This document shows, in pieces, positions 18,357 through 26,819 of a DNA stretch of 64,000 nucleotides. The notes under the pieces were generated by a model. It searched no databases, was not told the origin of the DNA, and saw only the letters and a list, made by a program, of their open reading frames with translations. Both the position numbers and the translations under genes were made by a program. Where the stretch lies: assembly GCA_038147495.1 (NCBI GenBank), contig JAYQTT010000015.1:82178-146177 (forward strand). The letters run 5' to 3'. Every line of letters begins with the position of its first letter. Position 1 is the stretch's first letter. This stretch comes from MED-G116 sp038147495 (GTDB lineage Bacteria > Pseudomonadota > Alphaproteobacteria > Puniceispirillales > Puniceispirillaceae).

Positions 18357-19588
18357 ATGAGCAGTAAAACCAATCAAAAGTCCAGCGGCAAGACATCATT
18401 GTCGCCGCCGAAATTCGTCAAAAAGCACAGCCGTGGTGGGCATGGGCCGGTCATAGTGCAAATCCTTCCCAGCTTGTGCGTGGCGGGGTGGAACGTGGCA
18501 CGATAGAAATGGCAGAGGCGATTATTGCCGCCGGGGGCAAGGCTGTTGTGATATCAGGTGGTGGTATTTTGGAACATCAACTCACCCGCTGTGGTGCCAT
18601 CCATCACCGGATCCCGGTCTATGAGAAAAATCCCCTGAAATGGGGACTGATCCGCCGTCAAGTGCGCGCCGTCCTGCGGCAAGAAAATGCCGATATTGTG
18701 CATGTGCGCTCGCGGGCGCCGGCATGGATTGCCCTGCCAGCGGCCAAAAGTCTTGGGCTGATAACTGTCAGTACCGTGCATGCTCGCTTTCACACAAAGT
18801 CTTTTTTGAAGCGAATCTATAATGGCAAGATGCTGAAAACGGATCATGTGATTGCCATATCGGAATATGTAAAATCGCTGATAACGAGAAGCTACTTTGG
18901 TGTTGAAGAACGACTCTCGGTGATTCATCGCGGCGTTGACGTCAAGGCATTTGACGCAAATGAGGTTACACAACCGCGGATCATCCGGCTTGTGGAAAGG
19001 ATCGATCTTCCCGAGGATGTGCCGCTGGTTATGTTGCCAGCGCGCCCGACCTCATGGAAAGGTCATGAGATTTTGCTGGAGGCTCTGGCAGGCATCAAGC
19101 ATTTGCCGTTTCTGTGTGTCTTTCTGGGGGCTGCTGAAGGGCGGGCGTCTTTTACCGACCGCATAGTTCAAAAAGGGGTTGAACTTGGGCTTGAGGGGCG
19201 ATTTCGCCTGACCGAGGCTGTTGAGGATATGCCGGCAGCCATGATGGTGGCCGATGTTGTGGTGATGCCATCGATCACGCCTGAGCCTTTTGGTCGCGTT
19301 GCGCTTGAGGCACAGGCGATGGGCCGCCCGGTGATTGCGTTCGATCATGGCGGGGCTGCAGAATCGATTGTTCACGAGAAAACCGGTTGGCTTGCCAAGC
19401 CGAATGATGCGGATGATCTTGGCCGCTGTATCGCCGCCGCGTTGGAGATGAGCGATAACAAAAGGCGACTCATGCGCAAAGCAAGTCGCAATCATATCGA
19501 GCAATCTTTCTCAACGGCCAAAATGTGCAGCGAAACAATTCGCGTTTACGCCCGGCTTTTAGCCAAAAAGGCGGCTGCCGAACGCTAG
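18357..19588 (+). CDS. glycosyltransferase family 4 (GT-B), frameshifted near N-terminus
   Basis: Retaining GT4-type glycosyltransferase, probably acting on envelope glycans. A well-formed start at 18357 (MSSKTNQKSSGK) reads into the first Rossmann strand VIVQILPSL. The expected next motif RGGVERGTIEMAEAI is in another frame: at about 18465-18475 the sequence CTTCCCAGCTTGTGCG needs one extra base to read LPQLVRGGVERG. The remainder is intact to 19588, including HVRSRAPAWIALPAA, VIAISEYVKSLI, VIHRGVDVKAFD, LPARPTSWKGHEILLEAL, and the C-terminal MPSITPEPFGRVALEAQAMG (E-x7-E). Total 1232 nt = 3n+2, consistent with a one-base loss. An alternative start at GTG 18476 would drop the first strand. 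Confidence 0.8.
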
Positions 19589-19728
19589 TGGTTAAATATT
19601 TGGCCGGAAAGTTGCATGCCGGTGAGGTTTCGGTGTTAAGAAGGGTGGCTGTGGGGCTTGAGTTTGCCTGCGTCTGCCGCTAATTTGCGCCTATTCGAAA
19701 TATCCCTGTCAGAGGTTTTCATCAGAAC

Positions 19729-21654
19729 ATGCCTGTCATTACCCTTCCAGATGGTTCAGCCCGCGAATATGACGCGCCGGTTACCCCTGCCCAGGTGGCC
19801 GCTGATATTGGCCCGGGCCTTGCCAAGGCGGCTTTGCTTGGTGTGGTGAATGATGCCGAGTGGGATTTATCGCGCCCGATTGAAGAAGATTCATCGCTTG
19901 CGCTTGTTACCGCCAAGGACGACAGCGCGCTGGCCTTGCTGCGCCATGATTGTGCGCATGTGATGGCCGAGGCGGTACTGGAGATTTATCCGGAAACGCA
20001 GGTCACAATTGGCCCATCGATTGAGAACGGCTTTTATTATGATTTTTATCGTGAGACCCCGTTCACCGAATCCGATCTTGAAGCGATTGAAGCGCGTATG
20101 CACGAAATTGTTGACCGGGATGAGGTGATCAGCCGTGAGGTCTGGAGCCGTGATGAGGCGGTGGCCTTTTATCGGGAAAATAATGAGCCCTTCAAGATTG
20201 AGCTTGTAGAGGCCATTCCGGCCGATGAAACCGTGACCTTTTACCGGCAGGGTGACTTTATTGATCTGTGCCGCGGCCCGCATCTGCCGTCCACGGCAAA
20301 GCTTGGCCATGCGTTCAAATTGATGAGCGTTGCAGGCGCCTATTGGCGCGGTGATTCCAACCGCCCGATGCTGCAGCGGATTTATGGCACTGCATGGCGC
20401 ACCGAGAAGGAGCTTGCGGCCTATCTGCATATGCTCGAAGAAGCGGAAAAGCGTGACCACCGCAAACTTGGCAAGCAGCTTGGCTTTTTCCATTTACAGG
20501 AAGAAGCGACTGGCTCGGTCTTCTGGCACCCGAAGGGCTGGGCCATGTATCGTGAGATCGAAGCCTATGTGCGCCGCCGCCTTGAAGATGGTGGCTATGG
20601 CGAGGTGAAAACGCCGCAATTGGTTGACCGTAGCCTGTGGGAGGCATCGGGCCATTGGGACAAGTTTCGCGAGAATATGTTCACCGCACAATCCGAAGAT
20701 GACCGCACGCTTGCCCTAAAGCCGATGAACTGCCCATGCCATGTGCAGATCTTTCGTCAGGGAATCAAATCCTATCGTGATTTGCCGCTGCGTATGGCGG
20801 AATTTGGCTCTTGCCATCGTAATGAGCCATCAGGTGCGCTTCATGGTATTATGCGGGTGCGTGCTTTTACCCAGGATGATGCGCATATTTTCTGTACCGA
20901 AGACCAGATTACATCGGAGTCGGTCAGGTTCTGTGAATTGCTGCAATCGATCTATGCCGATTTCGGCTTTACCGATGTGCGTGTAAAATTTTCCGACCGC
21001 CCGGAAGTGCGGGCCGGTGAAGATGACGTATGGGACAGGGCCGAGAGCGCGCTGACCGATGCAACAAAGGCGGCGAAACTTGAAACCACGTTGAATCCGG
21101 GTGAGGGTGCCTTTTACGGACCGAAGCTGGAATTTGTTCTGCGTGATGCGATTGGCCGCGATTGGCAATGTGGCACCCTGCAGGTTGATTTCGTGTTGCC
21201 GGACCGGCTTGACGCCGAATATGTCGCCGAAGATGGCAGTCGCCGCCGGCCAGTGATGCTGCATCGCGCTATTCTTGGTTCGATGGAACGCTGGATTGGC
21301 ATTTTGATTGAGCAATATGCTGGCCGTATGCCGGCATGGCTGGCCCCGGTTCAAGTTGTTGTCGCGTCAATTACTGACAGTGCCAATGAATATGCCGAGA
21401 CAGTGGCGCGCACCGCCGAGGCGATGGGTCTGCGTGTTGAGCGTGATTTCCGCAATGAAAAGATCAGCTATAAAGTGCGTGAGCATAGTGTGATGAAAGT
21501 GCCTTTCATTCTAGCTGTTGGCGGGCGTGAGGCAGAGGCATCAACCGTGGCGCTCCGGCGGCTTGGATCGAATGATCAACAGGTTCTGGACATGAAAGAA
21601 GCCTTGGCTGGTCTGCGCGATGAGAGTTTGCCGCCGGATCTGCGGTCAGCTTAA
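19729..21654 (+). CDS. thrS: threonyl-tRNA synthetase
   Basis: Charges tRNA-Thr. The 641 aa show an N-terminal TGS domain (ITLPDGSAREYDAPVTPAQV), an editing domain with HDCAHVMAEAV (HxxxH) and the later DLCRGPHLPST. The class II core has motif 2 FGSCHRNEPSGALHGIMRVR and zinc ligand region KPMNCPCHVQIF. Motif 3 reads LHRAILGSMERWIGILIE, and the anticodon-binding domain follows (VQVVVASITDSANEYAETVA). Length is standard. It heads the translation block thrS-infC-rpmI-rplT-pheS-pheT, the classical arrangement. The 140-bp upstream gap has no clear promoter hexamers. Confidence 0.97.
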   Translation: MPVITLPDGSAREYDAPVTPAQVAADIGPGLAKAALLGVVNDAEWDLSRPIEEDSSLALVTAKDDSALALLRHDCAHVMAEAVLEIYPETQVTIGPSIENGFYYDFYRETPFTESDLEAIEARMHEIVDRDEVISREVWSRDEAVAFYRENNEPFKIELVEAIPADETVTFYRQGDFIDLCRGPHLPSTAKLGHAFKLMSVAGAYWRGDSNRPMLQRIYGTAWRTEKELAAYLHMLEEAEKRDHRKLGKQLGFFHLQEEATGSVFWHPKGWAMYREIEAYVRRRLEDGGYGEVKTPQLVDRSLWEASGHWDKFRENMFTAQSEDDRTLALKPMNCPCHVQIFRQGIKSYRDLPLRMAEFGSCHRNEPSGALHGIMRVRAFTQDDAHIFCTEDQITSESVRFCELLQSIYADFGFTDVRVKFSDRPEVRAGEDDVWDRAESALTDATKAAKLETTLNPGEGAFYGPKLEFVLRDAIGRDWQCGTLQVDFVLPDRLDAEYVAEDGSRRRPVMLHRAILGSMERWIGILIEQYAGRMPAWLAPVQVVVASITDSANEYAETVARTAEAMGLRVERDFRNEKISYKVREHSVMKVPFILAVGGREAEASTVALRRLGSNDQQVLDMKEALAGLRDESLPPDLRSA

Positions 21655-21788
21655 AAAAACTGTTCAAATTCACTAAATTTTGGTAATGAAACTAGGCATG
21701 AAATGGCGTCAAGGCTCTGATACAGGCCGGTCACGTTGATTTTGAAGTGAGATGCCGTTGGTTTGGAACGTTGACAGGAGAGATTTAA

Positions 21789-22325
21789 ATAGCACGTCCA
21801 CATAGTAATGTGCCGCCCGCTCAGGACGGCCCGCGCGTGAATGGTTCCATCAGGGCCCATCAGGTCCGTTGTATTGACCCCGACGGTGTTCAGCTTGGGG
21901 TTTTAGACACCAGAGAAGCTATTTTGAAGGCCGAGGAGTTTGGTCTTGACCTTGTTGAGGTCCAGCCAAATGTTGACCCACCGGTCTGTAAGATCCTTGA
22001 CTACGGCAAATATAAGTATGAAGCGCAAAAGCGCGCCAACGAAGCCCGCAAAAAGCAGAAGATCATCGAGGTGAAGGAAATCAAGCTTCGCCCGAATATC
22101 GACGAGCATGACTATCAGGTCAAAATGCGCAATGTCGTGAAATTTCTGAGTGGTGGCGACAAAGTCAAGGTCACCTTGCGTTTCCGTGGACGTGAAATGG
22201 CGCATCAGGAGCTTGGCGCCAATGTTCTGACACGGGTGCGTGAGGAAACTGAGGAAATCGCCAAGATCGAGGCCATGCCGAAAATGGAAGGCCGCCAGAT
22301 GATCATGGTTCTGGCCCCGAAATAG
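21789..22325 (+). CDS. infC: translation initiation factor IF-3, ATA start
   Basis: IF-3 prevents subunit joining and proofreads start codons on the 30S subunit. Start choice: an in-frame TAA at 21786-21788 is followed immediately by ATA (21789), and AGGAGAG lies at 21777-21783, ideal spacing. The codons after it give (M)ARPHSNVPPAQDGPRVNGSI, matching the arginine-containing N-terminus of alphaproteobacterial IF-3; the next candidate, GTG 21810, would drop conserved residues and has no RBS. Non-canonical starts (AUU in E. coli) let IF-3 repress its own synthesis, so ATA fits. The body has LDLVEVQPNVDPPVCKILDY, EVKEIKLRPNIDEHDYQVK and VTLRFRGREMAHQELG. 178 aa. Confidence 0.94.
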   Translation: MARPHSNVPPAQDGPRVNGSIRAHQVRCIDPDGVQLGVLDTREAILKAEEFGLDLVEVQPNVDPPVCKILDYGKYKYEAQKRANEARKKQKIIEVKEIKLRPNIDEHDYQVKMRNVVKFLSGGDKVKVTLRFRGREMAHQELGANVLTRVREETEEIAKIEAMPKMEGRQMIMVLAPK

Positions 22326-22488
22326 GGACAATATTTTAAGCCTGGGAGTCCATTTCTTGGGCTTGATTCCTGCACATAAACTGCCTATAACCACGGCTTC
22401 GCGAAAGTGACGTCGCGTCCGGGCCTGAAACAGATATGTTTAACATAGGGCATGCCCGGCCGGCAGAAAGCCATTTGCCGCTTGGCGG

Positions 22489-22508
22489 CACCCCGCGCGA
22501 AGGGGGTG
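22489..22508 (+). promoter_or_regulatory. hairpin in infC-rpmI leader
   Basis: A perfect 6-bp stem CACCCC/GGGGTG with an 8-base loop ends 31 bases before the rpmI start, within a 214-bp infC-rpmI gap. No T-run follows, so it is not a simple terminator. A ribosomal-protein-responsive leader is possible, since rpmI-rplT mRNA is autoregulated by L20 in other bacteria, but this is inference. Confidence 0.35.
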
Positions 22509-22539
22509 GATGGCAACCTTTAGAATGAAAGAGGTCAAA

Positions 22540-22737
22540 ATGCCCAAGATGAAGACCAAGAGCGGTGCGAAAAAACGCTTTCGCCTGACCGCAAGTGGCA
22601 AGGTCCGCGGTTCTGCCGCCTTCCTCAGCCACAATCTCCGTCGCCGTTCCCAGAAAATGAAACGCCAGGCTCGTGGTACGATGATCCTGTGTGATGCCGA
22701 TGCGCGCATCGTCAAGCGTTTCCTGCCTTACGCATAA
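22540..22737 (+). CDS. rpmI: 50S ribosomal protein L35
   Basis: Small basic 50S protein, 65 aa, starting MPKMKTKSGAKKRFRLTASG, the near-invariant L35 head, and ending ARIVKRFLPYA. ATG 22540 has GAGG about 7 bases upstream; the in-frame ATG at 22510 would add 10 non-conserved residues. rplT follows after 13 bp, forming the usual rpmI-rplT pair. Confidence 0.96.
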   Translation: MPKMKTKSGAKKRFRLTASGKVRGSAAFLSHNLRRRSQKMKRQARGTMILCDADARIVKRFLPYA

Positions 22738-22750
22738 AGGAGTCTGGTAA

Positions 22751-23107
22751 ATGGCACGCGTTAAAAGAGGGACAACCACCCACGCCCGTCACGCCAAAGT
22801 GATCAAAGCGGCAAAGGGTTATTATGGTCGTCGTAAAAACACATTCCGCACCGCCACGCAGGCAGTCGACAAGGCACGTCAATATGCCTATCGCGACCGT
22901 CGTGTACGCAAGCGGGAATTCCGCGCTCTGTGGATCCAGCGGATCAATGCCGCTGCCCGTCTGCATGGGCTGACATATTCACAGATGATGGGTGGTCTGA
23001 TCAAGGCCGGCATCGAGATCGACCGCAAAATGCTGGCTGATCTTGCGGTGCATCAGCCTGCAGCCTTTGCGGCGCTCGTAGAACGTTCACGGGCAGCAGC
23101 CGGCTAA
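22751..23107 (+). CDS. rplT: 50S ribosomal protein L20
   Basis: Assembly-initiating 50S protein and, in other bacteria, translational repressor of its own operon. The 118 aa begin MARVKRGTTTHARHAKVIKA, then GYYGRRKNTFRTATQAVDKA, RRVRKREFRALWIQRINAAA and YSQMMGGLIKAGIEIDRKML, all standard L20. Preceded by AAAGGAG. It is 13 bp after rpmI and 165 bp before pheS, with a large hairpin between. Confidence 0.97.
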   Translation: MARVKRGTTTHARHAKVIKAAKGYYGRRKNTFRTATQAVDKARQYAYRDRRVRKREFRALWIQRINAAARLHGLTYSQMMGGLIKAGIEIDRKMLADLAVHQPAAFAALVERSRAAAG

Positions 23108-23128
23108 GCTCATCTGCAAGAAATCTAT

Positions 23129-23192
23129 CAGGCTGTTGCTCTGAACATCGATCTGGATAATGCTTTGTCCAGATGGTTCAGGCAGCAGCCTG
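23129..23192 (+). terminator. long imperfect hairpin between rplT and pheS
   Basis: Arms running from CAGGCTGTTGC...CTGAAC...ATCTGGA to TCCAGAT..GTTCAG..GCAGCAGCCTG pair over roughly 25 bases with a few bulges, around a 10-base TAATGCTTTG loop. A moderately T-rich TTTCATTT follows. It may terminate or attenuate transcription between the ribosomal-protein and pheST genes. A tiny MVQAACFI reading frame overlaps its right arm but lacks the Phe run of a classical pheST leader peptide. Confidence 0.55.
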
Positions 23193-23272
23193 TTTCATTT
23201 AAGGGGCTGTTTTCCCACCGGTGAACATGGCCTCTGTGAACAAGTGGCAAGACATAATTCGAGATTGGCATC

Positions 23273-24358
23273 ATGCAGGATCTGGACGCATTATCAGCAG
23301 ACATCACCTCGGCCATAGACGCGGCTGACACCCTTGACGCGCTGGAAAAAATACGGATTGACGCTCTTGGCAAGAAAGGGCGCGTATCTCTTATGATGCG
23401 CGAACTTGGCGGCATGGAGCCAGATGCCCGCAAACAGGCAGGCCAGAACCTCAATCAGCTGAAAGACCGCATTGCCGCGGCAATAGAGACAAAGCAAGCC
23501 GATCTCGGCGATGCGGCGCTTAACGCGCGGTTGCAGGCAGAAGCGGTTGACGTGTCTTTGCCAACCCGCCCCGACCATGACGCAAGATTGCACCCTCTAT
23601 CGCGCACGATAGAAGAGGTTGTGGCGATCTTTGCCGAGATGGGCTTCACCGTTGCCGAAGGACCGGACATCGAGTCGGATTATTATAATTTTACCGCGCT
23701 GAACATTCCGGAGGAACATCCGGCCCGTCAGGAGCATGACACCTTCTATTTGCCGCCGGATGCGGATGACAAGCGCAAAGTGCTGCGGACCCACACATCG
23801 CCTGTGCAAATCCGGACAATGGAGGCAACCGAACCGCCGGTTCGGATTATCGTTCCTGGCCGGACCTATCGTTCTGACCATGACGCGACACATTCGCCCA
23901 TGTTCCACCAATGCGAGGGGCTGGTCATTGCTGATGGAATCCATATGGGCCATCTGAAGGGTTGTCTGATTGATTTCTGTCGTGCCTTTTTCGGTATTGA
24001 TGATCTGCCGGTGCGTTTCCGGCCAAGCTATTTCCCGTTCACCGAGCCATCGGCGGAAGTCGATATTGGCTGCACACGTGACGGTGGTGGGTTGAAGATC
24101 GGTGCCGGTGATGATTGGTTGGAGATCCTCGGCTCCGGCATGGTCAATCCACGGGTGTTGGCGAATTGTGGTTATGACCCTGAAAAATATCAGGGCTTTG
24201 CCTTTGGTATGGGTATTGAGCGCATTGCCATGCTGAAATATGGCATTCCGGATTTGCGCACATTCTATGACAGCGATTTGCGCTGGATGCGGCATTATGG
24301 ATTCCTGCCCTTCGATGCGCCATCGATCCATGCCGGTCTGGTTGGGGGTGCAGGCTGA
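23273..24358 (+). CDS. pheS: phenylalanyl-tRNA synthetase alpha subunit
   Basis: Catalytic subunit of the (alpha-beta)2 PheRS. The 361 aa have an N-terminal coiled coil (residues 1-85, KIRIDALGKKGRVSLMMREL). The class II catalytic core has HPLSRTIEEVVAIFAEMGF, LLRTHTSPVQIRTME (here VLRTHTSPVQ), GRTYRSDHDATHSPMFHQCE, RFRPSYFPFTEPSAEVDI and GFAFGMGIERIAMLKYGIPD. Length is about that of E. coli (327) plus a C-terminal extension typical of alphas. Its stop overlaps the pheT start as TGATG. Confidence 0.97.
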   Translation: MQDLDALSADITSAIDAADTLDALEKIRIDALGKKGRVSLMMRELGGMEPDARKQAGQNLNQLKDRIAAAIETKQADLGDAALNARLQAEAVDVSLPTRPDHDARLHPLSRTIEEVVAIFAEMGFTVAEGPDIESDYYNFTALNIPEEHPARQEHDTFYLPPDADDKRKVLRTHTSPVQIRTMEATEPPVRIIVPGRTYRSDHDATHSPMFHQCEGLVIADGIHMGHLKGCLIDFCRAFFGIDDLPVRFRPSYFPFTEPSAEVDIGCTRDGGGLKIGAGDDWLEILGSGMVNPRVLANCGYDPEKYQGFAFGMGIERIAMLKYGIPDLRTFYDSDLRWMRHYGFLPFDAPSIHAGLVGGAG

Positions 24359-26757
24359 TGAAATTTACCCGTGACTGGTTATTCGACCATCTTGATACTG
24401 ATCGTCCGCTCGAAGACATTCTCGACGCCTTGCCAATGCTCGGCCTTGAGGTGGAGAGTTTTGACGATCGTGCCGCGCTGAAACCGTTCACCGTTGCCGA
24501 GGTGATTTCGGCCGAACAGCATCCGAATGCCGACAAGCTTCGTGTCTGTATGGTCAATATTGGCGCAGGTGATCCGGTGCAAGTTGTTTGCGGTGCACCA
24601 AACGCACGGGCCGGAATGAAGGGTGTGTTTGCACCGGCTGGGGCTTATGTGCCCGGTATCGATCTGGTGCTGAAGGCGGGTGAAATCCGTGGAGAGGCGT
24701 CAAACGGTATGCTGTGTTCAGAGCGTGAGATGATGATCTCTGATGAGCATGACGGCATCATCGAATTGGCGGCGGATGCCGAGATAGGCGCCAGCTTTGC
24801 CGAGGTCGCCGGATTGAATGATCCGGTTATCGAAATTGCGATCACGCCCAACCGTGCCGATTGTCTTGGCGTCCGCGGCGTTGCCCGCGATCTGGCGGCT
24901 GCCGGTTATGGCACGCTAAAGCCGCTGGACACCAGTGCGCATGAGGGCACCTTTGAAAGCCCTGTAACCTGGAGGCTTGATCTGGATGGCAAGGATGATC
25001 TGTGCCCATTGATCACCGGTGTGGCGTTTCGCGGCGTGAGTAATGGGCCGAGCCCGTCCTGGATGGCTAACCGTTTGAATGCCATTGGCCAGCGTCCGAT
25101 AAGCGCGCTTGTCGACATCACCAACTATGTGATGTTCGATCTGGGGCGCCCGCTCCATGCCTATGACATTGCCAAGATTGAGGGTGACGCCCTGATTGTG
25201 CGTCAGGCCAAGGGCGGTGAAGATTTTGCCGCGCTCAACGAAAAGACCTACAAGATGGAAGCTGGCATGCTTACCATCGGTGACGCGCATGGCGTTGACG
25301 ATCTTGCCGGGGTGATGGGTGGCGAGCGCACTGGCGTTGCCGAGACAACATCCGACATGTTCCTTGAAATCGCGATCTTTGACCCGATTTCGGTGGCAAC
25401 AACCGGCCGCAAACTGAACCTGCATTCCGATGCCCGCTACCGGTTTGAGCGTGGACTGGATTCAGAAGGCCCAATCTGGGCGGCGGGCCATGTAGCGCGC
25501 CTTGTCACATCAATTTGTGGCGGCGAGGCGTCTGTGCCCGTGACCGCCGGGAAAGGTGTTGATTGGAAGCGGAGCATCTTCCTCGGATCAGACAAGGTTC
25601 TGGCCCTGAGCGGTATGGAGATAGCTGCCGATGAGCAGCAGCGTATTCTCGAGGCTTTGGGCTTTGCCGTGAAGAATGTGGACGGTGGAATGGATGTGTC
25701 CCCACCATCATGGCGTGGTGACATTGATGGTGCGGCTGATCTGGTTGAGGAAATCGGTCGCATACATGGCTATGACAATTTGCCGATGGCGCATTTGCCA
25801 CGTGAGCATGTGGTCGCGCAGCCATCACTTAACCCGGCTCAGGCGCGTCAATTCAGAGCACGGCGCGCGCTTGCTGGTCGCGGCCTGATGGAGGCGGTGA
25901 CATTCTCATTCCTTTCCGAGGGTCAGGCAAAAGCCTTTGGCGGTGGTGCTGCGGCTTTGCAACTGGTGAACCCGATCAGCGCCGATCTTTCTGTGATGCG
26001 GCCTTCAATCTTGCCGAATCTGCTGTCAGCTGCGGCACGAAATCAGGATCGCGGCGAGCCCGACTCAACCTTTTTTGAGATTGGTCCAGTATTTCTGGGT
26101 GACATGCCCGAAGATCAGCGCACCGCCTGTGCCGGGATCCGGCATGGGGCCACCGCACCACGGGAATGGCATGGTGTATCGCGCAAGGTAGATGTGTTCG
26201 ATGCCAAGGCCGATGCCGAAGCAGCATTGGCGGCGCTGGGCGTTCGCGTGGCGAGCCTGCAAGTGACGAATGACGCCGCCGGGCATTATCATCCGGGACG
26301 GTCCGGACAATTGGTCCAAGGGCGCACAGTTCTGGCAAGCTTTGGTGAACTGCATCCGCGCATTACCGCTGAATTTGGCCTTCGTGGCAGTGCTGTTGCC
26401 TTTGAGATTCATATTGACGATGTACCGCTTCCCAAATCCAAGGGACCGGCGCGAAGCCTGCTGTCGATGTCGGTTTTCCAACCTGTCTCGCGTGACTTTG
26501 CCTTTATCGTTGATAACGAGGTGAAGGCCGGTGATCTGCTCAAAGCGGTGAAATCCGGTGCTGGCGCGCTGCTCGGTGACATACGGGTGTTTGATGTCTA
26601 TCAGGGTAATAATATCGAGGCGGGCAAAAAGTCTGTGGCGGTTACGATCACCCTGAACCCGACAAAGGCAACGCTTACGGACACAGAGATTGAGAAGATT
26701 TGCCAATCGGTTGTCGAAGTGGCGCAAAAGAATTGCGGGGCCGTGTTGCGCGGCTGA
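24358..26757 (+). CDS. pheT: phenylalanyl-tRNA synthetase beta subunit
   Basis: Beta subunit providing editing and tRNA binding. The 799 aa begin MKFTRDWLFDHLDTDRPLED and contain the EMAP/OB domain (VAEVISAEQHPNADKLRVCM, VVCGAPNARAGM). B3/B4 editing follows (ITPNRADCLGVRGVARDLA, DITNYVMFDLGRPLHAYD, DDLAGVMGGERTGV). The C-terminal anticodon-binding ferredoxin-like domain has FQPVSRDFAFIVD. Length and order of domains are standard. Translation is coupled to pheS by TGATG. It converges on the PQQ-type dehydrogenase gene, 62 bp away. Confidence 0.97.
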   Translation: MKFTRDWLFDHLDTDRPLEDILDALPMLGLEVESFDDRAALKPFTVAEVISAEQHPNADKLRVCMVNIGAGDPVQVVCGAPNARAGMKGVFAPAGAYVPGIDLVLKAGEIRGEASNGMLCSEREMMISDEHDGIIELAADAEIGASFAEVAGLNDPVIEIAITPNRADCLGVRGVARDLAAAGYGTLKPLDTSAHEGTFESPVTWRLDLDGKDDLCPLITGVAFRGVSNGPSPSWMANRLNAIGQRPISALVDITNYVMFDLGRPLHAYDIAKIEGDALIVRQAKGGEDFAALNEKTYKMEAGMLTIGDAHGVDDLAGVMGGERTGVAETTSDMFLEIAIFDPISVATTGRKLNLHSDARYRFERGLDSEGPIWAAGHVARLVTSICGGEASVPVTAGKGVDWKRSIFLGSDKVLALSGMEIAADEQQRILEALGFAVKNVDGGMDVSPPSWRGDIDGAADLVEEIGRIHGYDNLPMAHLPREHVVAQPSLNPAQARQFRARRALAGRGLMEAVTFSFLSEGQAKAFGGGAAALQLVNPISADLSVMRPSILPNLLSAAARNQDRGEPDSTFFEIGPVFLGDMPEDQRTACAGIRHGATAPREWHGVSRKVDVFDAKADAEAALAALGVRVASLQVTNDAAGHYHPGRSGQLVQGRTVLASFGELHPRITAEFGLRGSAVAFEIHIDDVPLPKSKGPARSLLSMSVFQPVSRDFAFIVDNEVKAGDLLKAVKSGAGALLGDIRVFDVYQGNNIEAGKKSVAVTITLNPTKATLTDTEIEKICQSVVEVAQKNCGAVLRG

Positions 26758-26819
26758 CGCGCAATTGCCAGTGGCCGCTATATTGCTGCGGCATTAGACG
26801 GCCTTTAAACTATGCAGCG

